In this document: piece after piece, positions 11,079 to 22,148 of the stretch | How the letters are laid out: each line of letters opens with the position of its first letter | Numbering within the stretch: position 1 is the first letter of the stretch | DNA from: Histoplasma ohiense | Taxonomy: Eukaryota; Ascomycota; Eurotiomycetes; Onygenales; Ajellomycetaceae | DNA: 64,000 nucleotides | Direction: 5' to 3' | Assembly (NCBI GenBank): GCA_017607445.1 | Contig: JAEVHH010000002.1 | Location: forward strand, 1,658,501-1,722,500 | Notes under the pieces: model-generated | Told to the model about the DNA's origin: nothing | Seen by the model: only the letters and a program-made list of their open reading frames with translations | Databases searched by the model: none | Program-made: the position numbers and the translations under genes

Positions 11079-12068
11079 ATGCCAGATCCCTTTTCGCCAA
11101 GAGGTATCCCAGATATGGCTTTTGTCGAGTTAGTTGAGGAACGGCGGGCCCAGCTCAGTCTTGTTGCTGCAGACTGGCCAGATTCACCTTGTTTATTAGC
11201 AGACATAGGGGAGTACTTAGTCCGGTCTGCGGTGATATTGTCGCATCTGGCCAAAGACCTAGCCGATGGCCAACATATAAAGGTCTACGCGACTCAAACG
11301 ATCAATGACATGAAAAACGATACTGACTTTTCTGATCTTGATCCTCTGGATTACTTTGATTCTAAACATTCATCGTTAAAGTGAGTTTCATAGAACAATG
11401 CTCTCCTCTTCCGTAAATAAGTACCGTTCCTTATTCCATTGATTTAGGGACCTGGCGTCGCAACTGGAAGAGATGGCGAGTGAAATTCGATCACGGTGGG
11501 AACAAAGCCGAAAACCCCCAGAGCTCCCAACCCATCACCAAAAACGCCCCTCCCGGTATGGACATATATCTGGGGCCATGGGAGATATAAACGTGGTCTA
11601 TAATCCAATGGATGAGCCTACAAATCATTCCCGTGATGCCAGCCAGTCGGAAACCGGGGCTGTCCCACATGGAACACACAACCCAGGAGGGAGAGCCCAA
11701 TCTCCTACCGTCGATGATGGCATCAACGACACCATCCAAGATCTTTTAAAATCGTTAGTATCTCGTGGAAAAGGTAACCATATTTGCCCTTTTGGCTATC
11801 GCTGTCGGAAAGGCGGAGTTGATAGCAATGGTGAAATGGTAATTTTTGAGAGAAATTCTGTTTTTAGGCACGTATTAACTTTTTATTTGTACGCTGAAAA
11901 GCCAACATCTTCCGTTCCCTGACACAAATTGGCATTGCTAGGTCGCATCTGGAGAAGCACCAAAAGTTGTATAAGTGTGAGCTGCCTGGGTGCAAAAACC
12001 ACAAAGGGTTCGCGAGGAAGGATCAGCTCCAACGGCATCAGGAAAATGTCGCACATAATACCACGTAG
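11079..12068 (+). CDS. C2H2 zinc-finger protein, fungal
   Basis: Three exons: 11079-11380, 11448-11867, 11942-12068; 282 aa. The N-terminal half is helical and unrecognised, with a LEEMASEIRSRWE segment. The C-terminus has a CPFGYRCRKGG half-finger, an FERNSVFRSHLEKH linker, then KCELPGCKNHKGFARKDQLQ followed by RH, which is the usual fungal two-finger arrangement. Frame continuity across the second intron needs a GC-AG intron (donor AG|GCACGT at 11868). That gives the family-like join R-S-H-L-E-K-H. A GT donor at about 11889 would keep frame too, but adds seven residues between the fingers. Likely nuclear, sequence-specific DNA binding; targets unknown. The ATG follows an A-run. Confidence 0.75.
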
Positions 12069-15000
12069 ATAACAGGTACTGCGCATTGAATCCGAAGCCT
12101 CCGTTCGTTTGTGATTGGGCTCTCAGTAAAACCACATTTTTTATGCCAGGGATTTATGGCCTATTGACCGTGTGAGTAGATTCATGTTGTTGAAGCAAAG
12201 TTCAACAAGAAATAAATATTCAATGCGACATAAATATGCCCTGCTTTATTTTTACCTACCACCATGGGGTTCCGCGACTACGGACGAGTTGTACTGTACT
12301 CAGCATACAGGCATAATTGAAGAGGTTTATCCTGAGGTGCCTCACTAGAGCAATGAAACGATATCCGTAGAAGTGTGTGTTCTGGTTTCAAGATGTGCCT
12401 CAAAACATTTGCAAACATGAGACGCAAACCAATTGTCCGTTCAGAATATGTGGGCAGGATGCTTTCTTGGCTCTACTTGTTGGGGGATCGCGTGCTCGGA
12501 AAGATGCTTCCGTGGGAAGACTGCTAACACAGGGAAACCGAAGCTCCACGGGAGTTGGATGCCTGGTCAACTCAAGGGTCTTTTTGGGGTTCTGCGCTGG
12601 TGGTTTGAGAAATGCATTCGAGACCTTTATCAGATCATAAACTTCCCAGCCATTTTTCTGCTCCAAATAACCTGGGCTGAGCTTCTAAAATTGTGACGAA
12701 ATGTCTTGTCTTGCATGTGGGATTTGCTCCCGATTGGTAAGTCTCAGCGTGCTCATTGGCTTGGCCGCTAAGTTGGCAGGGGCAAACCAAGAGTTGAGAA
12801 TGTCGAAGATATGATCACATTCGCATAATAGTTCGAAATTTCGAATTCTCTTAGCCCACGATTAGCCGACCAGGATGGCGAAAACGCTGCGATGGGTCTA
12901 TCAACCAGACTTAATTGGTTGGGTGATGCTGGCCATATTTCACCTTGAGTGTTTCGTCAAGTCAACTCCTCAGTTTATTCATGAATAGGCTCTTTTCGCG
13001 TCAGGGTAAAGTGCCAGAAGAGCTGTCCGAACCAATATGATATATGATAGATACTATCAGTGCCCAAAAGAGGGGACAAAGTCGTCATGTCATGATGCCT
13101 CAATCACAATGAGTGCCAAAAATTTATCTGCATATCCCATATTGAAGCTATACGATCTGCCCGCTTGGCATTTTATGCCAGGGACACGATGCTAGTTGGC
13201 TTTCCTACTACCCTACCTTCACGTGGATTCCCTTGTTCTTGCTTGTGAATAAAATAGTCTGAAAACGACTCCTCGCAATGTTGGGAGTGCATTTTGATCG
13301 CACGGATTGCAGAAAATCACCAGATAACAAGGACGTGGTCCTGTGCGAGCAAGGGATGTGCGACCGGACGGTTTATTGAGAGCTGGTAGAGAAGTGAAGT
13401 GATGGCTGAAATGTTTCCAGAAAAAAAAGAGCACCAGGAGACTTGTTTTTAACCTGTTTCGGATGGTGCCTGTTTCCGTGGGCAGCGGCCTCCACGGTTG
13501 GGAAAGTCGACCGCGAATAATTTCCGTCAATTACCCGTTTCCTCTCCTTCTCGGACCATATTTTCGATCATCGGAATGTAAGCCGGATGAGGGAAATATG
13601 ACATGCTAGATGCAAAGCTGCCCGGGAAGCATCGGGGATCCGATAGGTAAGCTGTCATCCCCCTGACACTCTACCCATCTGGGGAATGATTTTCGCAGCC
13701 GAGACAGGCTGGAAGCAAATAATTGAGACTAGTGAGCATCGGCAGACACTGCACATCCGTTAGCTAACGGTCGATTGTAGAGTGGCTCAGGTACGCCATG
13801 TGAAGTCCAAAGGCTAAACGAGCAGTCTGGAGAGAGGGACAAAGACAAAGGAACAAGAATAACACTGGAACATTTCACCAGACGTTCGGAAGGCACTCTG
13901 TAACAAGTTTTTATACTCCGTAGATCAATCAGTTAGGGTTATTTGTGTCACATGACTGTGGTCCCTGCAAACCGGCTTGCAAATTTTGGAGCTATCCACC
14001 AGCCTCCATAGCTTCGAGCTGTTGAGCATTTAGTCTGGGATTACTATCATTGTACGGAGTAGTTCCTGAACCCAAAAACCGGTCTTCCAAGGATTGATCT
14101 TGGCTGCCGGGGGATTTTTCGCGGGTGACTTGAGCGTGCACATGGAGACATGATACAAAGCTAAACACGATTGAACAGAACAGGTTTATTTCATTTAGTT
14201 AACAACGCTGATGGTTATTAATACTCTGTATGTACTGTACATGTACTACGGCGTAGGCACATTTCACATACAATAGTCAGCTTTAGGGGTAGTAAATATG
14301 TTATTCCGCAGTGAGTATGACACATCTCAATAGCAAAGAAAGAGGGAATGCAGCATCTGCTCATAAATTTCGAGAAATCGCAGAACAGTTCCAACATTAC
14401 GAGAACGGCTAGACAGAGCTAACTGTACGTGTGCTGTGCGGCAGTCCTGTACATGCTCGTACATGCATATTGATGTACAGTACACGTTTTCGTCTGAGAC
14501 CACCTATTTTTATATCACTTCCTTTCACCCAACATAATGCTTGCCGCTTACGGAATTCTCAGGAGGATTTGAACGGCGCTGCGCGCCACACAATGTTCAC
14601 GGGATTGGGACTGGCTAAGCCAGCAATGATCTCTCGGTTGGATCATCGGAGTTGGCTGTCAATTCAGAGGGCGAAAAAAGCATGCAGTTCCCTGCAAACG
14701 GTCCCTTGTACGTGTGTATGACATGGGTGTCTGTCAATCATCTGAATCCAGTGCTCCTAACTATATCCCCGAACCATGTCGTCAAGCACGAGCCAAACAT
14801 TGAGCGGGGTAGATAGTGCTGAGTCGGTGGACCCAGCTCATTGCAAGGGACTTCTAGCTATTCTTGCAGAGTCAGCCACTATAAGCTTCCCGAGAGAACG
14901 ACTTGTGCCCGATTTTTTTCGCTTTTTGTTTCTTCTCTTCTTCTCCCAACGACACACACTCGTAAGTCTTAGGCAAACGCTTTGATGCCCTACGGCTTGA

Positions 15001-15401
15001 CGTTCATATTCAGCGAATTCTACAAAAAACCTATCTTATCCAAGCATATCCTATCTGCGAACGTTGTTGGGAACGGAGCATCTAGCATCTTATTTCCAAT
15101 TCAGAGCACTCCGTTGAGCTCCTTCAATCGAAGTTTTGACTCGAGGAAATAAATTCCTTCTGATACCAGTTTTCTCCTCTGCCATATATATTAAGATACA
15201 TGAATTGATATTTTTATCCGCCTATCTGTTTTACTTATTCTCGTCCGCACCCACTACCGCTCTCTGCACCAATTAGTATATTCAATATCGGATTCGAAAC
15301 TCCTCTCTCTCTGAGGCGACTCCAATATTTTGAGCGTACGGAGACCATGACGCAAGTCGGCCACTATCATCTTTAATTTCAGAGTCGCAAGAAGAGCTGC
15401 T
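12069..15401. other. 3.3-kb gene-poor region
   Basis: No frame on either strand longer than about 100 codons has recognisable domains, and no exon chain could be built. It contains nonamer copies at 13914-13922 and 14053-14061 and several TGTACATG-type words near 14229-14480. It might hold a long promoter, an ncRNA or a decayed element, but nothing in the sequence decides this. Confidence 0.5.
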
Positions 15402-16682
15402 ATGCGCGGGTATCTCCCGCTCACAAAACGAAGCGATGATGTGGGCCGCCCTGACAATAACCCGGATGCCCTGGTCCTCGAAGGTTGGGCCCAGGGCTTC
15501 ATGGTTGGGACCCTGGTGTTTATGGCTGCTATCACCGTCGCGAACATGCGTCGTCGAGCGCTTCTACATAAGTTGATTTTAGCTGAGGTCTGTTACCCTT
15601 TTTTTTTTTTTTCATTTCCCGAGCTCCCGGGTTGTCGTGTATCGCCGTGACTGACAAAATTGTTCTTGATAGTTAATTCTCGGCATGGGACACGGCACAT
15701 GGCTCTTTGCCCATGAACCGGTATATGGCTGGTACCTCTCCACGACTGCAATTGGGCTTAATATTTCGTGGAGTCTTCACAACGTAATCGCCTGGCTCAA
15801 AAACCGACCGTTCCTTAGCAAGAATGTCAGCAGATTCTATATCGGCACTGTCATTCTTGTACAGCCGTATTGGATCCTCGAAATTTATGCCAACTTCACA
15901 TATTTCAACCGTATTAATGACTTATTCCTGAAGACAAGGCCATTTGAAACGCTTTGCCGGTGAGCTTCCGCTGCATTATATTACTTCCCTCCCATCCTAT
16001 CTTTATATGCGATCCGTGCAATAGCCCACGAGAACGAGGGGCTGACTTAGTTTCTAGAGATCCCTGGTGGATATACACCACGTGCAACCTCTTCTATGTC
16101 ATAAAATCCGAGTACGGTTTTACCTACCTTGAGCTCGTTCGCAACAGCCCTCGTTTCGGCGTGATGCTAGCCTCCATGTGTCTCTCAATCATATTTCTTA
16201 TTATCGATCTTCTCTCCGTCCTCCACGTTTTTCAGGGCGCCTTGCCCACAGGCGTTAATCCGTTTTGGAAGGTTAGTTTCAAAAATTTCCTGCGAATCCA
16301 AAGTTAAGTCACTGAAGGAAAAGAAGAAGGACAAAAGACCACTACTAATAGCACTGCATCAATGTAGCTTTCCTTTGTGTTTAAATGTCTCTGCGATACC
16401 GTTATTCTCGATGATTTCAAAACTGCCCTCGACCGACTTCGTGATTATTGGTTGCTCAAAAACGGTGCAATTGACCAATTCAGCTTCCCTCAAGATAGGC
16501 AAACTCCGCGATCATCCTCTCAACAGAGAGGGGCGCGCTTCGGCGGCAACCATCCCAGCGTCAAGAGGCCTGATGCCACTGCACATGGGGAAAGTAGTGT
16601 CCGTTATCAATTACAACATAGTAGGAACTATAGCAATTCGACGACCAGGGTCAAGAATGCTTTCCAAGAAGAAGAAGTATGA
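15402..16682 (+). CDS. polytopic membrane protein, conserved in Pezizomycotina, function unknown
   Basis: Four exons: 15402-15587, 15673-15959, 16058-16271, 16368-16682; 333 aa. Hydrophobic segments lie at roughly residues 33-48, 58-76, 80-100, 115-132 and 185-206, with weaker ones between, so about six membrane passes. Conserved-looking blocks are ILGMGHGTW, FLSKNVSRFYIGT, RDPWWIYTTCNLFYVIKSEY and a LDDFKTALDRL tail block after the last membrane span. The last 80 residues are hydrophilic and Ser/Gln/Arg-rich, probably cytosolic. I recall this architecture as an uncharacterised fungal integral membrane family and cannot assign a transport or enzyme role. All three splice junctions keep frame. 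Next to it on the opposite strand is a Zn2Cys6 regulator. Confidence 0.8.
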
Positions 16683-16718
16683 GGGAATGTCAATTAAGGG
16701 AATGTCAATTAAGGGAAT
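16683..16718. repeat. tandem 15-bp repeat GGGAATGTCAATTAA
   Basis: Two perfect copies (16683-16697, 16698-16712) and six bases of a third lie directly after the stop codon of the membrane-protein gene, in its 3' untranslated region. Confidence 0.9.
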
Positions 16719-16750
16719 TTTTCAAAATATATTAGGTTTCTTTGTTACTC

Positions 16751-16752
<2 letters not shown>

Positions 16753-16782
<30 letters not shown>
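16753..16782. repeat. T30 homopolymer
   Basis: An uninterrupted run of 30 T about 70 bases past the membrane-protein stop codon. Homopolymers this long are also prone to sequencing length error. Confidence 0.85.
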
Positions 16783-16783
<1 letters not shown>

Positions 16784-17518
16784 TCTTTCAATGAATGTCA
16801 CATGATAGCGTAAAAGTACTATACGACAGTCAGTTGAGAAATTGGTCTTGACGGTCCATAATACCTAGCAGGATAACTTAACAACAAACCCCATGGATTG
16901 CTATACGACACATGACGTTTGCATCATGGACTTCTTTCACACACTGCCCATCAAACCAGGGGGTGTTTCATGGGGTAAACGAATCCCAGGAATATTCACT
17001 GTGAGCCATGTCAGGGCTGTTCATTAACAAACTGAATAGGAGATCATGCATAATAGAATTTTGGGAGTATAAGTTTACGTGTGGGTCGATGGGGTCATGC
17101 CTGATATACAATCAACAATGTCAGTCACCTTTACTCGAATATATCACATCACTGTGGTCCAAGTAATGGAATGGTCCCTAATATGGACATTATATTACAA
17201 TAAATTCTTACCCCGAACTAGAACAAGATGCCTTTTGCATAACGAAACATAGTAGCAATCCCAGAAGGTTGGCAAATGGCAAGGCGTGGATGATGGCAAT
17301 AGGTATCTCAGCCATCATGAAATCTCCCATTTTAACGGAGATTGGCAGTCCACAGAACCCGGAAGCGCTCTACAGAGTACAAGTTCACTAATTTATTGTA
17401 TTGCATTGCAATCGTTAAAGGCTATCTTTCTGGGTATTTGGCTCGGGCTCGAGCAGGTACTAGATGTACTCTGGGCCGTTGCGGCGTGTAATTGTTGATT
17501 TCGTGCTTGGTTTTTCGA

Positions 17519-19292
17519 TTACCCCATCGCACGGCCCTCTTCATTGTCATCCCATCGATCATCCGTCGCACCTCGTTTTTCATCACTTGCAGAAAATGGT
17601 AAAGTCCTTGATGGGGTCGGTGATTCAAACCCCAAAATATCCCTCGATTGTTCAATCAGAATGGGAAACAAATGTGACTGGGATCCACGAATCCTTGATA
17701 GTGATGTAAGAATTCCCCAGAGTAGTTCTCTCGTGTCAGTTATTGATGCAGCTATGCGTGTAGCGAGTGCCGGCTGCATTCTGCGAGTAGCATCAGCAAC
17801 GGAAGTGCCGAAGTCGAAGAGCTTTTGCTCCTGAAAGTTCGGTACCGTTAGCTAACCTCAGCGAGGCAGGAACGGGAAGAGTTGACGGAGGTGACGGACC
17901 ATGCCGATCCCGTGGGAATCTGTCGCAGCTTGAGACGCTGCACATACAACCTCCATCGCTAATTTTCCTGCCTTGATTGGGACATGTGGAGGGATAATAT
18001 CTTGTATTGGAGGTGATTTATCTAGCGGCAGTTGTGTTGGAAGCCTCCACATTGCTGTCCGGAGCCATTGCTGGGTAACAAGAATGTCAACCTGCTGAGT
18101 TTCCAAGACCCCTTCTAGGGATATAGGATAACTCAAATTGCGTAAAGTCAGATTGACAAGTGCCTGCCCAGATAGCTCATCTTCTTGGCCAAAAATAATC
18201 CAGTCATAAAGGTCCGGAGTAAGTTTTTCGAATAGGTTGATAAGATTCAAAAATCCGTATGCAAGGATAGGATCGTCCCCGCTGAATATTTCTGGTTTTC
18301 GTATTGAATTCCTTAAAATGACCGGCTTGGTTTGCTGGAGTGCATAAGCCCTGGCAAATTTGAAGTGTTAGTTGAGAGGATTCCCTCAAAAAAAAAAAAA
18401 AATCATTTTATGTGCTCGCTTCAAAAACATACCTTTCGGTAACAAAAAGCAACCAGAATACCCTCCGTCTCTCTTCTGCTTTGATAAGGTCAAATGCACA
18501 GTAAGATGATTCTTGATGAAGGCCCAATGTATGAGCCATGAAAAGAGCCTGGCAAAGATAATACCACGCATGGTCTTGTTTATCTAAATTGCCATATGAA
18601 GCAAATAGGTAGAACGATGTAAGGAGACTATCGATGCTCGGAGACTCAATCAAGTCATACTCTGACCGTGCTCTTAGTGCTTCAGACAACAGGTCCTCTC
18701 CTGATATTTCCTCCGACTGGCCGTTGTCCGTAGGTCCGTCCAGTTTCAGTTGGATATGAGTTGCTGCACACAGGGCGACAAGGAACGCATATCGCTGCGG
18801 ACTTAAGCGCTCTGGTTCCCCGCTGTCTGCCAGCACTTGGGCTGGGGAGAAGACAGGCATAATGGGGAATAAATACTTCAGATACACGTTCACATGAGCG
18901 ACTATAACCGGAGCTGATAAACGAGAAGGAGGCGATTGGGGTTTAGGGAAATCCTCCCAGCCAGAGTCATCGGGAGATATCATGGGTCCTGGTGAGAAAA
19001 AGGAATGAGCGGTTTGGGCGAGACTAGGGTCAAAATCCCCTAAGATAATGGAGTTTGGCGGTGTCGGAATGGGGTTTGGCTGGGGAGATTCATCGCCAGT
19101 AGAGCTTTTAGAAGAACGAGGGTAAAAAGTGCGAAATTTGGGTCCCTTCCGCTGTAAAATGTCCGTATAGGTACAACGGAGAAGAGCACCCTGGCATCTG
19201 TCGCAAGGACACAAACGGTTGCATTTGAGTTTACGGCGGCGACAGTTATCACAGACCTGCTTCATTGGGAGGGCTGCATGTGTTCCCTCCAT
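17519..19292 (-). CDS. Zn2Cys6 transcription factor with fungal-specific middle domain
   Basis: Three exons on the minus strand: 19292-18433, 18350-17900, 17830-17519; 540 aa. The binuclear zinc cluster is complete, with Cys14, 17, 24, 30, 33 and 40 in CX2CX6CX5CX2CX6C spacing. The Fungal_trans-like domain runs from about residue 130 (VNVYLKYLFPIMPVFSP), through LCQALFMAHTLGLHQES and EERRRVFWLLFVTERAYALQ, to DPILAYGFLNLINLFEKLTP. That pattern resembles maltose/sugar-type activators, but the inducer cannot be assigned. Intron 2 begins GTCCGT and ends after a GCTAAC branch point. Without splicing the frame would stop at 17858, so the C-terminal 104 residues depend on that intron. The neighbouring membrane-protein gene could be a target; that is inference. 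Confidence 0.85.
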
Positions 19293-20547
19293 GATGCCAC
19301 TCCTTAAAAGGATATGGCTGGGAAGACATAGAAGCGATCAAGCTCATTGAAGAAATGAGAAGCTAGCTGGAGTTATATAAGCCTTTTGCTAATTGTTGCG
19401 GTCTTCTTGTTCACTATCTACCTCCAGGCAGGTAAGCTAATTAAGAAGATAATGGCTATGATTTAGCATCCCTACTAGATATTTTTGACCAAAACGACTT
19501 CCTCTTCCTGGCGTGTTGATAGGAGGGGGAGTGGCCGCAGTTCTGCGGAGACTGGCTGCACTAAAATTATCGGTGATACTCCAGCATGAAAAGTTTAACC
19601 CCGCCATCTTAATTTCGGCCAAACATTGGTAAGGCTGTGGCAGCTGGGTTGCATCTTGAGATAAGGATAATCCTTGCCGACACAATCCCCATCTGCGGTA
19701 AAACAGTCGAGGCTGCAACTGAGATTCGTGAGAAGAAGCGTCGCATGTAAGAAACATTTCTCTCCTACCACTCAAGGGAAAGACCTTAAAGTTACTTGGC
19801 AAGTTGTCCGTGGTGGCTGAGTGAATTCGATTGTCAATGTGGGAACAATCATGATGATGGCTATAACTATTTCTGGCATCTCAGTAGCCATTCCATTCCA
19901 GCAGCATCCCTCTCCCAGCGGAAATACACATCGAAGCATAAAGAACCGCATAACAACCCACGGTCGTAAACAGCGTGTATGGCTCCGTCAGAACGGTGAC
20001 GGTAATCGAACCCGTCACACAGCTCACAGCCCCCGCACCATACTATTACTGGGTCTTCTGACGATTACCCCTAGACTGACAAATACGCCGTAATGACAAA
20101 GGATACGCCTAGCACCGCTGGCCTGCTGCCGCTGAAAAAAACCGGAAATCCGTGAAATACCTGACACATTCCTCTCTGCCTGCCTCTCTTTGTTCCTTTT
20201 CTTTCTGGTTCAAAACACCCAAAACACCCAAACGCAGTATTCCGCTGCTGTCTGTATTTGTTCGACGCGAACTGTCTCCATTAATTACTCCCGCTCCCGC
20301 TCTCGCTCCGACTCTCCCTTGGCTCTGTATCTCTGTATCTCTGTATCTCTGTCTCTGTGTGAGTCTCTCAACTTCGACATCGCCCTCCGTTGTCGCCTCG
20401 CTGCAGCCTCTCTGCCGCCCGGCTGCCCACCAGGCATCGTGCCTTGCCCGCCCCGTCCCTCCCGAGTCCCTCCTCGCCGTCAAGACGTCGTCCCTCCTGG
20501 ATCCGTCGCTTCTCCTTCCGCATCGTGTTGCTTTCTCGAATAATACG
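19293..20547. other. intergenic region between divergent genes
   Basis: 5' flanks of the Zn2Cys6 gene and of the DUF3237 gene. The 20170-20540 part is C/T-rich with TCTCTGTATCTCTG-like repeats, as expected of a fungal 5' leader. No gene is recognised. Confidence 0.5.
19374..19380 (-). promoter_or_regulatory. candidate TATA box of the Zn2Cys6 gene
   Basis: TTATATA on the minus strand, roughly 85 bases upstream of the ATG at 19292. Motif evidence only. Confidence 0.35.
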
Positions 20548-21645
20548 ATGGGTCGCACCGTTGACCAAGAGGTCCACGCGGCTTTCGTCGAGTTTCGCGC
20601 CAAGGAGGATGATAAGGTGAAACTTGCCTGTATTTGCTTGTAATTATCCTGTGTAATAATCATACTTACGAACATCAACTTTACTGACCTATATATCTGC
20701 GGCCCGTATCGACAGTGTCTCTCCGTCCAATGCATATACTGCCAGCAGATCAGAGCAAAGAACACCAGTCGACAGAAGCAACATCTCCTCGAGTGTCCCG
20801 CCCTTCGCGGCCATAATCCTCCCCATGCCCAATCTGCCCCTACCAATGGCGTAGGCGCCGTCAATGGCTACGGGGCGCCTCCGAACGGGCCTGCTGGTGG
20901 CCCTGGTGCTGGGTCAGCGACAGCCACCCTCCCCTCTGCCAGTAGCTCCATGATGGCCAATGGAGTTAACCCTCATAGCAGTGCTCTGCAGACTCCCATG
21001 CAGAATCTCTCCAGCCGTCCGTCTCTTCCTTCGCAGGCAGCTCCTCCCCCCAGCGCATCCTCGGCAGCTGCCCCGTCACAGCAGCGTGCACACACCACCC
21101 CCAAGACCTCGAAGCAACCCAGGCAGAGCACCTCGAGCCTGCCAGCTCCCCCACTCGACGATGTACATGCCGCCTTTGTCGAGTTCCGCGCGAAGGAAGA
21201 AGATAAGGTACGTCGAATATCTATATCTATCACACAAACAACCGCATGCTGTACCTCAAAAAAGACTGATTGGTTTGAAAAATACCAGTGTCTCTCTGTC
21301 CAATGTATATATTGTCAACAAGTCCGTGCAAAGAACACAAGTAGACAGCGCCAGCACCTGCTGGAATGCCCACCGTATCTCAATGTGATGAAAGACTCTA
21401 TCCCCGCCAATAACCTCCAACACTCGTTCCCTGAAGGTGATATTGCGCGCTCTCTCCAGCTGCCAATACCCACATTGGAACTTGACTTCCGCATGAGCCT
21501 CAAATTGAACCCAACGGTGACAGTTGGGCAGGGCCTCTGGGGCCAAAGAGACTGGGTCACGTTTGTTGGCGGACAATGGGCAGGAAGATGGGGTAAAGGA
21601 ATTGTCCTGGTAAATATCATTCCTTCTTTTAACCTCATCTTCATG

Positions 21646-21686
<41 letters not shown>

Positions 21687-22148
21687 TATACTAACTGCAC
21701 TCAACCCATTTCCAGCCTGGAGGACAAGATTCGCAAGTTGTCGTCAAGGAGCTCTCTACTCACATCAAGGCAAACTACCTCTTACAAACCGCGGATGATC
21801 CTCCGGCGTTCATCGTCGCAAAGACCACCGGCTGGATGACGGGCGCAAAGGATGTTTTGGAAAAACTCTCGGACCCTTCCATGGCCGACTCCGTCAACCC
21901 AACTACCTATAAATATCGCATTCATATCGCTTTGGAGACGGGAGACGAGCGCTATGCCTTTGTCAACACGGTCATGTGGGTCGGTAGTGGCTGTCGCCGC
22001 TCTTCGGAAGGTAGGAGCAGTTTTTAGATAATATCTGATTCTGTTGATTCATATCAATAGTTTATCCTTATACCTACTCGTTTCATCTATTCCATTGGCT
22101 AACACTTATCCTTGCACAGTTATTTTCGATGCTTTCCGTATTACCTAA
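20548..22148 (+). CDS. double zinc-knuckle (BED-like) protein with C-terminal DUF3237 domain
   Basis: Five exons: 20548-20616, 20716-21207, 21289-21609, 21716-22010, 22120-22148; 401 aa. A unit of about 45 residues occurs twice. Each unit is a helical start VHAAFVEFRAKE(D/E)DK, an intron, then CLSVQCIYCQQ, a basic linker and QHLLEC. The second half has C-X2-C-X13-H-X3-C spacing: Cys29, Cys32, His46, Cys50 in the first copy and 193, 196, 210, 214 in the second. Between them lie about 120 residues rich in Ser/Pro/Ala/Gln. The rest (LDFRMSLKLNPTVTVGQGLW to the end, TMWVGSGCRR, VIFDAFRI) matches the DUF3237 barrel, whose role is unknown. Zinc binding is inferred from spacing. The modules suggest a nucleic-acid or protein-binding front on an enzyme-like domain. 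Confidence 0.85.
21651..21682. repeat. (CT)n microsatellite in an intron
   Basis: About 32 bases of CT repeats in the third intron of the DUF3237 gene, just upstream of its CTAAC branch point and TTTCCAG acceptor, so it doubles as a long polypyrimidine tract. Confidence 0.85.

Larger units (their letters stand above)
16683..17518. other. intergenic region between convergent genes
   Basis: It begins with a 15-bp tandem repeat and a T30 tract just after the membrane-protein stop codon. The rest shows no gene. Confidence 0.5.

Noticed and set aside
12377..12696. three overlapping frames of about 87 codons
   Set aside because: No domain and mutually overlapping; no exon chain could be built.
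14431..14985. two plus-strand frames before the membrane-protein gene
   Set aside because: No family resemblance. The second ends in a T-rich leader-like segment.
17600..17640. possible tRNA T-arm (GATTCAAACCCC)
   Set aside because: It lies within the last exon of the Zn2Cys6 gene and lacks cloverleaf pairing.
19980..20005. possible tRNA B-box (GGGTTCGATT on the minus strand)
   Set aside because: The T-arm does not pair with a 7-base loop, and no acceptor stem or A-box was found at the right distance.
20109..20864. 251-codon minus-strand frame
   Set aside because: It lies antisense to the leader and first exons of the DUF3237 gene. Composition reflects the C/T-rich leader; no domain.
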